Shown here: in pieces, positions 1-7,586 of the stretch
Position numbering within the stretch: the first letter of the stretch is position 1
Layout of the letters: each line of letters opens with the position of its first letter
Source of the DNA: Microcoleus sp. bin48.metabat.b7b8b9.023
GTDB lineage: Bacteria > Cyanobacteriota > Cyanobacteriia > Cyanobacteriales > Microcoleaceae
Assembly: GCF_013299185.1 (NCBI RefSeq)
Contig: NZ_JAAFKG010000009.1
Coordinates: 62,001-126,000 of the forward strand
Length of the DNA stretch: 64,000 nucleotides
Direction of reading: 5' to 3'
The notes under the pieces: model-generated
Told to the model about the DNA's origin: nothing
The model's input: only the letters and a program-made list of their open reading frames with translations
Databases searched by the model: none
Translations under genes and position numbers: made by a program

Positions 1-170
1 AAATGGGGGCAAAATTGGGCATGAGGACGATGGAAATGGCCCTCGCTGAACTTTACAAGGGCGGTAAAATCACTTGGGAATCGGCAATGGCCAAGGCTTC
101 TAAGGCTGATGAACTCGAACGCTTGATCGGCCCGGCACCTGTTGGTACAGGCAAGGTAGGGGCTCATTAA
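1..170 (+). CDS. pilT: Type IV pilus retraction ATPase PilT, C-terminal end only
   Basis: The window opens inside this gene; the reading frame starts at base 3 and stops with TAA at 168-170. The visible 55 residues include GMRTMEMALAELYKGGKITW and an ending with DELERLIG, which is the usual C-terminus of the hexameric PilT/PilB-type ATPase that depolymerises type IV pilin and drives twitching and phototactic motility at the inner membrane. The short Gly/Pro/Val-rich tail after LIG is a cyanobacterial habit. The next gene is pilC, the normal pilB-pilT-pilC order in cyanobacteria, which supports the call. The Walker motifs lie upstream of the window. Confidence 0.85.
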   Translation, partial: MGAKLGMRTMEMALAELYKGGKITWESAMAKASKADELERLIGPAPVGTGKVGAH

Positions 171-182
171 TTGAGTCAGTCA

Positions 183-400
183 GTCCATTTTAGATTTTAG
201 ATTTTAGATTTTAGATTTAATTGCAGCGCAGTGAATCTGGGAGCTTGAATTACAATCTAAAATTTGGGGATCGACTCTCATAAGTGTTGGGACTTGTACC
301 TGTTTTGGGGCTAAGCAATCAGTTATTGGTCAGCAGTCCGCAGAAATGACCAATCACTAATGACTAATGACTGATTGCCAATGACTAATGACTTTAAATA
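183..400. repeat. Degenerate heptamer repeats between pilT and pilC
   Basis: The 248-base gap holds a TTAGATT-type run (about 188-218), one copy of a dispersed segment TCTAAAATTTGGGGATCGAC followed by a GTTGGGACTTGTACC-like stretch (about 257-312; a close copy is at 55893-55950), and an AATGACT run (about 343-393). These are the short tandemly repeated repetitive (STRR) sequences typical of filamentous cyanobacteria. The last repeats end about 20 bases before the pilC start. Confidence 0.8.
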
Positions 401-418
401 ATTTTCCAGAGGCAATCT

Positions 419-1546
419 ATGGCTACAAATGTTATTAATCCAAAACCAAAAACAGGCTTCGATCTCAGTAGGATTCAGGAGCAATTTGAGTATAACCTTA
501 GCAGTCTTACTGTTAAGGATATGGCGATTTTTGCCCGTCAGTTTGCGGCTATGTTTAATGCCGGGGTGGCGATCGTGAGATGCCTTTCCGTGCTGCACGA
601 ACAGTGCTCTAATGCTAAGTTGAAACGAGCGCTCAGGAGCATGAATGCTGACGTGCAAGAAGGGATAAACTTGGCAGAGGCGATGGCTAAGTTTCCTGAT
701 GTTTTTGACCAACTGTTTATCAGTATGGTGGCGGCGGGAGAGGTCGGCGGTGTGCTAGATGAAACCCTCGACCGTCTGGCGGTGATGATGGAAAAAAATC
801 ACAAGACGGAGGCTGAAATTAAATCTGCGATGTCTTATCCGAAGACTGTGTTTTTCATCGCGATTGTGATTTTTTTCGCAATGACGATTTTTTTGCTACC
901 AACTTTCGCAAAAATCTTTAAGGATATTGGTGCAGACTTGCCTGCTTTTACGGTGTTTATGTTGGGGATTAGCGCATTTTGTACGGCTTGGCCTCCGATC
1001 CAACAACTGACAGTTATTGGGGTAATTATAGCGCTAAAATTTGCCTTCGATATGTACTACAAAACTCCAGTAGGTCACCTCCAAATCGATAGAATTGCGA
1101 TGAAGTTGCCAATTTTTGGAGATTTGATTGAAAAATCGGCGGTGGCGAGGTTTTGCGTCATCTTTGGCTCGCTGACGCGATCGGGTGTGCCGATTCTGAA
1201 CTCTTTGGAAATTGTGCGAGATGTGGCGGGGAATCAGGCGATCTCAAATGCGATCGAATATGCGAGACAGGAAATTCAAAGCGGTGGCATGATCAGTATT
1301 GCTTTGCAAGAACAAGCTGTTTTTCCGTCCTTGGCAATTCAAATGATGGCAATTGGCGAGGAGACTGGGGAACTTGACAAAATGTTGATGAAAGTTGGCG
1401 CTTTCTACGAAACGGAAGTCGAAGAAGCAGTCAAGGGACTTACCAGTATGCTGGAACCTCTGATGATTGTTGTGGTCGGTGGTATCGTAGGTTCGATTTT
1501 GCTGTCGATGTATCTGCCGATGTTCTCAGTGTTTCAGAAGCTGTAA
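419..1546 (+). CDS. pilC: Type IV pilus inner-membrane platform protein PilC
   Basis: PilC is the polytopic inner-membrane platform on which the PilB and PilT ATPases act. The 375-residue product shows two GspF/T2SSF helical domains, about residues 35-160 and 238-360, each opening with the FARQFAAMFNAGV / FCVIFGSLTRSGVPIL type motif, and hydrophobic segments near 143-165, 178-210 and 345-368. The ATG at 419 has an AGAGG sequence a few bases upstream. It is shorter at the N-terminus than most PilC proteins (about 400 residues): the small beta-rich segment that usually precedes the first GspF domain is missing, and the upstream DNA is repeat sequence that offers no extension. It follows pilT in the same direction. 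Confidence 0.93.
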   Translation: MATNVINPKPKTGFDLSRIQEQFEYNLSSLTVKDMAIFARQFAAMFNAGVAIVRCLSVLHEQCSNAKLKRALRSMNADVQEGINLAEAMAKFPDVFDQLFISMVAAGEVGGVLDETLDRLAVMMEKNHKTEAEIKSAMSYPKTVFFIAIVIFFAMTIFLLPTFAKIFKDIGADLPAFTVFMLGISAFCTAWPPIQQLTVIGVIIALKFAFDMYYKTPVGHLQIDRIAMKLPIFGDLIEKSAVARFCVIFGSLTRSGVPILNSLEIVRDVAGNQAISNAIEYARQEIQSGGMISIALQEQAVFPSLAIQMMAIGEETGELDKMLMKVGAFYETEVEEAVKGLTSMLEPLMIVVVGGIVGSILLSMYLPMFSVFQKL

Positions 1547-1548
1547 AA

Positions 1549-1675
1549 AGTCAGTTGTCAGTTGTCAGTTGACAGTTGACAGTTGTCAGTTGACAGTTGA
1601 CAGTTGACAGTTGACAGTTGACAGTTGTCAGTTGACAGTTGACAGTTGACAGTTGTCAGTTGACAGTTGTCATTG
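1549..1675. repeat. TTGACAG/TTGTCAG heptamer array
   Basis: About eighteen contiguous heptamers, TTGACAG or TTGTCAG, begin two bases after the pilC stop codon. A and T at one position alternate irregularly. Related arrays occur at 21773-21812, 49012-49080 and 53690-53726. No spacers are present, so this is not a CRISPR array. Confidence 0.9.
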
Positions 1676-1738
1676 GCTTTGTTTGAGTTGTTAATACTGT
1701 TCAGTCAGTGATATGGTCTTGGCTAATCTTTGAAGAAC

Positions 1739-1934
1739 CAATGACCAATTGTTGCGAACTAATGAATAACCAATTGCAAATTACCAATTACAAATTGCCA
1801 ATGACAATTGACTAATGACCAATGCCCTGTTTGCCCTATGCCCTATGCCCTATGCCCCATGCCCCATGCCCCATGCCCCATGACTAATGACTAATGACCA
1901 ATGACTAATGACTAATGACTAATGACTAATTAAT
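1739..1934. repeat. Mixed heptamer arrays (CCAATGA, CCCTATG, CCCCATG, ACTAATG)
   Basis: Four heptamer types follow one another: ACCAATT/CCAATGA, then CCCTATG three times, CCCCATG four times, then ACTAATG about eight times. The run stops about ten bases before the next start codon, so the 5' region of that gene is made of repeat sequence. Confidence 0.88.
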
Positions 1935-1943
1935 TAATTTAAA

Positions 1944-2558
1944 ATGTCTGTAAAACAGTCACATTACGAGGCTTTACTAGCACAGTACAGCGAATTTTCG
2001 GCAGCGATCGCCCTGCTGAAAAAATATCGGCTGTACATGGAGATGATTCCGAGTATCCGCCGCGCTAACGAAAGCTTAATTACCATTCCATTGCCCATTG
2101 CGCGCTTGCGGGAGGGGGTTTCCTATGCTGGAAGCGGAGGCACTTGCATAGCGCCGGGACAGGCAGTTTGTTTGCCCTGCGATTTGGTGATTTTGATGTG
2201 CGATCCAGAGTGGAAAGTTAAAATTGGGGTGGAAATTTTGGTTTTTATTCACCGCCCTGGTGAAGATTTTTCTGATTTGTTGGGCCGCTGGCGGCAGTGT
2301 CAGGTTTGGTTGGATAAAACTTACGAGTGGGTGATGCCGTACCGCTACAGACATATTTTTAGCGATGAGGCTGAGGCTGTTCATCCGCTATTTGTTTTGT
2401 TTGAGGAAACTAGCGATCGCATTCAACGCGGTTTGATGGCGGCGGGGTTGCCGTTTGTTGTTGAAAGTTTTGACTCGGGGATTGAGGAATTGGAGGATGA
2501 AGAGTTTGTCGGTAGCCCAGAATTGGGGAGTATGGGTGAGGAGAGTTATGAGTTGTAG
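1944..2558 (+). CDS. Conserved hypothetical protein, 204 residues
   Basis: I do not recognise this family. The product is a soluble-looking protein with a hydrophobic mid-section (about residues 75-105), Trp/Arg-rich segments around 110-140 (GRWRQCQVWLDKTYEW, then MPYRYRH), and a very acidic C-terminus (about residues 180-204). There is no signal peptide and no cysteine motif. Codon use and several GCGATCGC-type sites match the neighbouring genes. It stands alone between pilC and the peptide transporter, with heptamer repeats right up to its start. Length and even coding character make it a real gene; the function is open. Confidence 0.75.
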   Translation: MSVKQSHYEALLAQYSEFSAAIALLKKYRLYMEMIPSIRRANESLITIPLPIARLREGVSYAGSGGTCIAPGQAVCLPCDLVILMCDPEWKVKIGVEILVFIHRPGEDFSDLLGRWRQCQVWLDKTYEWVMPYRYRHIFSDEAEAVHPLFVLFEETSDRIQRGLMAAGLPFVVESFDSGIEELEDEEFVGSPELGSMGEESYEL

Positions 2559-2652
2559 GCGGTGGTGCGATCGATAATTAAGTTGACAATTGTAGGGGTA
2601 GTGCCCCCGTGCCTGCCCTCTTAGTTGTCTGTGACAGCCATCTGTACTGGGA

Positions 2653-2735
2653 AGTCCGGGGATTGCAGTAATTAATAGTCTGATTTTAATTTCTTCCGAT
2701 CGCGCTTGGGGCTTTAAGCCAATTCTTTTTTGTAA
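2653..2735 (+). repeat. Dispersed intergenic element, copy A
   Basis: Reads AAGTCCGGGGATTGCAGTAA, then TCTGATTTTAATTTCT, then GGGCTTTAAGCCAATTCTTT. The same succession occurs at 21838-21920 and 53751-53833. In this copy the ATG seen in the other two is replaced, which argues against a conserved peptide. The rest of the 347-base gap before the transporter holds a short CCCC/GGGG-rich segment at 2590-2625 and an ACCACAGAGGACGCAGAGAA repeat at 2812-2839. Confidence 0.55.
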
Positions 2736-2905
2736 TGATAAAGGGTAATTGGTAATCAGTGTGTTATATTTTGTTGATTAAATTTTATGTAAGATAAGAA
2801 TTAAGAGGTTAACCACAGAGGACGCAGAGAACGCAGAGGGGAGAGAATGAGGAAATTAGAATTTTCTTGATAGGAATATAATTTTATTAAATAGGAGCTA
2901 TTGAA

Positions 2906-4561
2906 ATGAGGTTGTTAAAATCCTGGCGTTTAGTTTTATTAGCTCTAGTTTTTGGGATGGCTGTAGTTCTATCAAATTGTGGTACTCCTGCAAATATTAC
3001 TAATAATTCTCCAACTCCGATCGCTCCTGCGGCTGTTCCACCAGGGGCTTTAGTCTACGGTGCGGGCGGGCCGCCGGTGAATCTGGAACCGGGAAATGTT
3101 ACTGATGGTAATTCGGTGATTGCGATCGACCAAATCTACAATCGTTTAACTGATTTTAAACCCGGAACCGTGGAATTGGAACCGAGTCTGGCGACTGAAT
3201 GGTCGAGTTCGACAGATGGCAAAACTTGGACTTTTAAGTTGCGATCCGGGGTGAAGTTTCACGACGGGACGGATTTTGATGCGGATGCTGTTAAGTTTAA
3301 TGTCGATCGCTGGTGGGATGCCAAAAATCCTAACGGGTATCGAGATTCTGGCAAAACTTATCAGATTTGGAAAAACTTTTTTGCTGGGTTTAAGGGCGAT
3401 AAAGATTCCCTGGTCAAGGATGTGACCGTTGTTGATAAGTCTACGATTAGGTTCGTGTTAAATCGGCCTTTTGCTGCCTTTCCTTCGGCGATTGGGTCTG
3501 GTTATTTTGGGATTGCGAGTCCGGCGGCGGTGAAGAAAGCGGGTGCTAAATACGGCACTCCGGGGTCGCTGGCGGTGGGTACGGGGCCTTTTGTGTTTAA
3601 GGAATGGATCTCGGGCGATCGCATTATCTTAGAAAAAAATCCGAATTATTGGAAAGCTGGAACGCCGAAAGTCAATCAATTGGTAATTCGTTTTGTGGAC
3701 GATCCGGCGGCAAGACTCGCTCAATTGAGGGCTGGTCAACTTGATTTTACTGTGGATTTAACGCCGGATCAATTGAAAGAGGTGCAAGCGGATGCTAATT
3801 TGGAAACTGTTTTGCGCCCTTCTTTTAATGTGGGTTATTTGGCGTTAAATCCAGGTTACGCGCCTTTGGCGAAATCAGAGGTAAGACGGGCGATCGCCCA
3901 AACAATCAACAAGCAAGCCATCGTCAAGGCTTTCTGGGGAGAACTTGGCAAATATGATTCACAATTTATCCCGCCTGCGCTGAATTGGGCGGCGTCGGAC
4001 AAAGTTAAAGATTACGAATTTAACCCGCAGCAAGCTAAAGCAATGCTGGCGAAGGCTGGTTATCCAAACGGTTTTGATTTGGATTTGTGGTATATGCCAG
4101 TCAGCCGTCCCTATTTTCCCACGCCGAAGCCGATCGCTGAGGCTTTTGCTGCGGATTTAAGCGCGATCGGGATTCGGGTAAAGTTGCTGACAAAGGATTG
4201 GTCTGCTTATTTAGCCGATCGGCTAAAACCTCCAGGCTTTCAAGCTTTTATGATGGGTTGGACTGGAGATTATGGCGATCCTGACAATTTTTATTATCCT
4301 CACTTCGGCCCTGGTTCGACTGCGGATTTGGGAAATTGGAAAAATCCGAAGGTTTTGGAACTTTTAGATAAGGGGAGGGCGAGTGGGGATAAAGCAGCCC
4401 GGGCGAAAATTTATGCGGAAGTTAGCGAGATTTTGCATGGGGAGGCGGTGCGTTTGCCGATCGTCCATTCGCAGCCGCTTTTAGGGAAACGCAAGAATAT
4501 TCAAGGTTGGATTCCGAGTCCTTTAGGTTCGGAGTCTTTTGAGGAAGTTAGTAAGTCTTAA
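2906..4561 (+). CDS. ABC transporter substrate-binding lipoprotein (DppA/OppA/NikA type)
   Basis: A 551-residue extracytoplasmic solute receptor of the SBP_bac_5 family, which binds peptides, nickel chelates or glutathione for ABC import. Residues 1-25 form a lipoprotein signal with lipobox LSNC and Cys25 as the acylated residue. Landmarks of the family are LATEWSSSTDGKTWTFKLR, GVKFHDGTDFDADAVKFN, VGTGPFVFKEW and LNPGYAPL with EVRRAIAQTINK. The start has a good AGGAGC ribosome binding site. A permease of the matching DppB family lies 1.07 kb downstream, separated by a toxin-antitoxin remnant. The ATPase and second permease are not in the window. Substrate cannot be told from sequence. Confidence 0.92.
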   Translation: MRLLKSWRLVLLALVFGMAVVLSNCGTPANITNNSPTPIAPAAVPPGALVYGAGGPPVNLEPGNVTDGNSVIAIDQIYNRLTDFKPGTVELEPSLATEWSSSTDGKTWTFKLRSGVKFHDGTDFDADAVKFNVDRWWDAKNPNGYRDSGKTYQIWKNFFAGFKGDKDSLVKDVTVVDKSTIRFVLNRPFAAFPSAIGSGYFGIASPAAVKKAGAKYGTPGSLAVGTGPFVFKEWISGDRIILEKNPNYWKAGTPKVNQLVIRFVDDPAARLAQLRAGQLDFTVDLTPDQLKEVQADANLETVLRPSFNVGYLALNPGYAPLAKSEVRRAIAQTINKQAIVKAFWGELGKYDSQFIPPALNWAASDKVKDYEFNPQQAKAMLAKAGYPNGFDLDLWYMPVSRPYFPTPKPIAEAFAADLSAIGIRVKLLTKDWSAYLADRLKPPGFQAFMMGWTGDYGDPDNFYYPHFGPGSTADLGNWKNPKVLELLDKGRASGDKAARAKIYAEVSEILHGEAVRLPIVHSQPLLGKRKNIQGWIPSPLGSESFEEVSKS

Positions 4562-4634
4562 AAAAGTGATTTTCATGCTGAATGTACTGCCGATCGCTCT
4601 ACTATAGAAATTGCCGATCGAGAGTGATACACTG

Positions 4635-4980
4635 ATGGAAGTACAACGAGAGTGAAATTCGACGTTACACTACAGCAGAAGGTAGAAGACCATTCACCGA
4701 GTGGCTTGATGCTCTCCGCGATCGGAATGTTAGAGTTAGAATCAAGGCTAGGCTTGACCGAGTTGAGCAAGGTAATCTCGGAGATTTTAAGTCAGTGGGA
4801 CAAGGAGTTTTTGAACTCAAAATTAATTATGGCCCAGGCTACCGCGTCTACTTTGGACAATTTGATTTGACAATTGTGGTAATCCTCATAGCTGGGGACA
4901 AAAGTACCCAACAACAAGACATTCAAAAAGCTATAGAATACTGGATAGACTATGAAAAACGTGAAAATGCCTGCGAGTGA
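4635..4980 (+). pseudogene. RelE/HigB-type toxin (HI1419 killer family), 5' frameshift
   Basis: From 4654 the frame reads EIRRYTTAEGRRPFTEW, LDRVEQGNLGDFKSV, GQGVFELKINYGPGYRVYF and GDKSTQQQDIQKAIEYW to a TGA at 4978-4980, which is the full body of the addiction-module killer protein family. The expected start, ATG at 4635 followed by EVQRE, is in a different frame and runs into TGA within seven codons, so one small indel near 4648-4653 separates the start from the body. The only other start in frame is a GTG at 4795, which would remove half the protein. The gene is either dead or carries a sequencing error. It overlaps the antitoxin gene by 29 bases, the normal arrangement for this family. 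Confidence 0.75.
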
Positions 4981-5338
4981 TAGCTACCGCGATTACCTAA
5001 TTGAATCTCTCAAAGAGCCGGAAGAAGCTGCTGGTTATATTGAGGCTATCTTGGAAGAAAAAGAACCTGAACGGGAACTGTTTAGAAATGCAATTAGAAA
5101 GGTGATTGAGGCTCGAATTAGGATGAATGCTCTTTCTGCTTCTGCGAAACAGCATCATGAAAAGCTTGACAAAATGTTGACAGCAAGTGGAGGTTCGGAA
5201 ATTTACTGTTTTGTAGAATTGCTCGAAGCGTTAGGATTTAAACTAGCAATTACTGTCGAAAATAGTGAGTTGCCCGCTGACTCGGAATCAACGAAGATTG
5301 GGGAATCAGAACGAGCCCCGGAACCAGCTAATTTATAG
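4952..5338 (+). CDS. HigA-like addiction-module antitoxin (HI1420 family)
   Basis: A 128-residue product with the family layout: SDSYRDYLIESLKEPEEAAGYI at the start, an acidic linker, and a helix-turn-helix-like second half ending LLEALGFKLAIT. The helix-turn-helix is diverged: the usual small residues around RESLYK are replaced by KQHHEKLDKM. A second ATG at 4967 gives a start closer to most relatives. In this family the toxin gene precedes the antitoxin gene and the antitoxin represses the operon; here the toxin is frame-shifted, so the antitoxin may be a relic or a free-standing regulator. Confidence 0.7.
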   Translation: MKNVKMPASDSYRDYLIESLKEPEEAAGYIEAILEEKEPERELFRNAIRKVIEARIRMNALSASAKQHHEKLDKMLTASGGSEIYCFVELLEALGFKLAITVENSELPADSESTKIGESERAPEPANL

Positions 5339-5358
5339 CCGATCGCAGCTTTTTATGG

Positions 5359-5419
5359 CGATCGCACATTCGCAACCGCTTTTAGGGAAACGCAAGAATA
5401 TTCAAGGTTAGATTCCGAA
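5359..5419 (+). pseudogene. Duplicated 3' end of the substrate-binding protein gene
   Basis: These 61 bases match 4458-4518, inside the end of the substrate-binding protein gene, with only a handful of differences. Translated in the same frame they give HSQPLLGKRKNIQG followed by TAG where the parent has TGG, then IPN. The toxin-antitoxin pair is therefore flanked by direct copies of the same gene end, 901 bases apart. Confidence 0.85.
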
Positions 5420-5441
5420 TTTGCTTCGATCGATAAAGAAG

Positions 5442-5500
5442 GTTCGTAGTGCGGACTTCAGTCCGCAGCCAAAAAGCGGACTGAAGTCCGCACTACGAAC
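5442..5500. repeat. Palindromic REP-like element (family 1)
   Basis: A perfect 25-base inverted repeat: GTTCGTAGTGCGGACTTCAG plus TCCGC, a nine-base loop, then the reverse complement. It belongs to the most abundant dispersed palindrome family of the window. The gap up to the permease gene at 5632 holds nothing else recognisable. Confidence 0.9.
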
Positions 5501-5631
5501 TTAGGAATGGCAATTTAATAACTTAAGCAATCTCGAACTTTCAATCCTTGCCTGCAAAGCTAGCGGGCGTAAAGATGCTGAAATTATTGAATTTTCATTC
5601 CTTATAATGAGATCGCATTTAAAATAAACTG

Positions 5632-6642
5632 ATGTTCCAATATATTGTTAAACGTTTGCTGGGAATATTACCCGTTCTTTTGGGAATTACAGTGCTGGTA
5701 TTTGCGTTTTTGCATTTGATACCGGGAGATCCGGCGACTGTGCTTTTGGGAGAACGCGGAACTCCCGAACAGGTAGAAATATTAAAGGCGAGATTGGGCT
5801 TGAATCAGCCTTTACCTTTGCAGTATTTGGCTTTTTTAAGTAGTTTGATTCGATTCGATTTGGGAAATAGTATTATTAGCGGTATTCCGATTGTTGATGA
5901 AATTAGAAGTCGCTGGCCTGCTACTTTGGAACTGTCGGTGGCGGCGATGTTGGTGGCACTTATAATCGGAATTCCGGCGGGGATTTTGGCTGCTGTTCGG
6001 AAAAATAGCTGGCTGGATAATCTGACGATGAGCGGTTCTTTGATTGGCGTATCTTTACCAGTCTATTGGTTGGGATTGATGTTGATTTATTTGTTTGCTG
6101 TTTATCTGAAATGGCTGCCTCCTAGCGGGCGAATTAGTGTTGATTTGGGGTTTGGTTTTCAGCCAATTACGGGTATTTATGTTTTGGATGCTTTGCTGAG
6201 GTGGGATTTGGTGGCTTTGGGAGATGCGATCGCCCATCTCGTACTCCCAGCCTTAACTTTAGGAACAATCCCCTTGGCGATTATCGCTCGAATTACTCGT
6301 GCTGCGATGCTGGAAGTGCTGGCGCAAGATTACATCCGCACGGCGCGGGCTAAGGGATTGCCGGAATTTTGGGTGGTTTTGAGACACGCTTTGAAAAATG
6401 CGTTTTTGCCGATCGTCACAACTATAGGTTTGCAGTTCGGCACGCTTTTGGGCGGGGCAATTTTGACTGAAACAATTTTCTCGTGGCCGGGAATTGGTTC
6501 CTGGGTTTACAGCGGTATCCTGACGCGGGATTACCCAATTGTGCAAGGAGGAGTAATATTTGTGGCTGTGACTTTTGTACTGATCAATCTGGCGGTTGAT
6601 ATTTCCTATGCTTTTTTTGACCCGAGAATTCAGTACCGTTAA
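5632..6642 (+). CDS. ABC transporter permease, DppB/OppB family
   Basis: A 336-residue inner-membrane permease of the peptide/nickel importer class. The N-terminus MFQYIVKRLLGILPVLLGIT, the IPGDPA motif and the RLGLNQPLPLQY segment are family hallmarks. About six hydrophobic helices are visible. The cytoplasmic EAA loop that docks the ATPase reads DYIRTARAKGLPEFWVVLRH, near residues 222-241. The C-terminus DPRIQYR is also typical. The partner permease (DppC) and ATPases are not adjacent, which is common in cyanobacteria, where these genes are scattered. Its likely receptor is the lipoprotein at 2906-4561. Confidence 0.93.
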   Translation: MFQYIVKRLLGILPVLLGITVLVFAFLHLIPGDPATVLLGERGTPEQVEILKARLGLNQPLPLQYLAFLSSLIRFDLGNSIISGIPIVDEIRSRWPATLELSVAAMLVALIIGIPAGILAAVRKNSWLDNLTMSGSLIGVSLPVYWLGLMLIYLFAVYLKWLPPSGRISVDLGFGFQPITGIYVLDALLRWDLVALGDAIAHLVLPALTLGTIPLAIIARITRAAMLEVLAQDYIRTARAKGLPEFWVVLRHALKNAFLPIVTTIGLQFGTLLGGAILTETIFSWPGIGSWVYSGILTRDYPIVQGGVIFVAVTFVLINLAVDISYAFFDPRIQYR

Positions 6643-6689
6643 TTAGAATAGATCGGATTCGGCGATTGAAATCGCATCTACACAAACAA

Positions 6690-6707
6690 AGTCCGCCTGC
6701 GCGGACT
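6690..6707. terminator. Short hairpin between convergent genes
   Basis: AGTCCGC and GCGGACT form a perfect seven-base stem with a four-base loop, midway between the permease stop (plus strand) and the end of the next gene (minus strand). There is no U-run on either strand, so it could instead be a reduced REP-like element; AGTCCGC is also the core of family 1. Confidence 0.3.
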
Positions 6708-6728
6708 GAAAGAGTCAGGTATAGATTA

Positions 6729-7139
6729 TTAAACAGAAAATGCTTGTTTAACATCCGGCTGTAACAGGTAGTAAATGCTAGCTGCTGCAAAACCCAGAGA
6801 TAGAAAATTGACTGCTGCACCTGCACTACCCAACATTTTGGCAATTTGCGCGACGACGGCGATGACATGGATAATTAATGTTCCAGTCCAAGCCCATTTT
6901 TTTAGTTGAAGCAAACCCCATGCTAAGACTAGGGAAATAATTCCGATAATTATCGCGATCGCCGAAAAAATTGCAATGAAGCCGCCGATGACAGTGCCAA
7001 CTTTTGCACCGAATCCAACCGCGCCGAGACCGCCTAAAACGCCTGCAAAAAGTAAGATGAACAAGCCGTCAAGCAGACTGAAGATGCCACTAATTAACTG
7101 TAAGATTGCCAGAACTGTAACGCTTTGAGGACGATTCAT
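6729..7139 (-). CDS. Small four-helix membrane protein, function unknown
   Basis: A 136-residue, strongly hydrophobic protein with four predicted membrane helices (about residues 8-28, 45-72, 82-104 and 108-128) and a short Gln/Lys C-terminus. The start MNRPQSVTVLAILQLISGIF resembles small integral membrane proteins of DUF2127-like or unnamed families in cyanobacteria. No catalytic motif is visible. It is monocistronic and convergent with the permease gene. Confidence 0.7.
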   Translation of the reverse strand: MNRPQSVTVLAILQLISGIFSLLDGLFILLFAGVLGGLGAVGFGAKVGTVIGGFIAIFSAIAIIIGIISLVLAWGLLQLKKWAWTGTLIIHVIAVVAQIAKMLGSAGAAVNFLSLGFAAASIYYLLQPDVKQAFSV

Positions 7140-7586
7140 GTTGAAGCTTTTCCATTTTCAACGGATTTGCAAAATATTTTAACCTGTTGCGCGCACAGGG
7201 CACATAGATATTCAGGACTTGGACAGGGTACGATCGACAAATGGATTTATGATAGTCAGCGTCTTCATACTGTGTAGTTACCGGGCGCGCACTGTGCGAT
7301 CGCCCTACAAGACAACCCACGACTTACTGGAAGCCGATCGCCCACGCGGCAGAGCCCGCCCCCGCAGAAAGTCAGTTGAGCGCGATCGAAGTTTGAGCTC
7401 GCCTCTTGAGACTGAAAAAACTTAACATTATTTAATAAGTTGCAAAGATTAGCTATAATTGTTTACAGGTGCTGGTTGGGGAACTTTTTTTAAATCACCC
7501 GATCGGATGAGTCTGAAAGACGATGCCGCGCATCAGAAAAAATTTTACCCTTAAGGTAATCCTGAGATTTAATTAGGTGAGTCGGT
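7140..7586. other. Intergenic region upstream of the efflux adaptor gene
   Basis: No convincing gene. A TATAAT sequence at 7454-7459 could be the -10 box for the adaptor gene, leaving a leader of about 120 bases, but no clear -35 box sits at the right distance. The segment 7200-7420 is rich in GCGATCGC-type sites and has an open frame that does not look coding. Confidence 0.35.

Noticed and set aside
4652-4870. 72-residue frame MKFDVTLQQKVEDHSPSG
   Set aside because: It is the wrong frame of the toxin gene body; the overlapping frame carries every family motif.
7219-7425. 68-codon open frame upstream of the adaptor gene
   Set aside because: It is Arg-rich, driven by GCGATCGC-type sites, with no start signal and no family resemblance.
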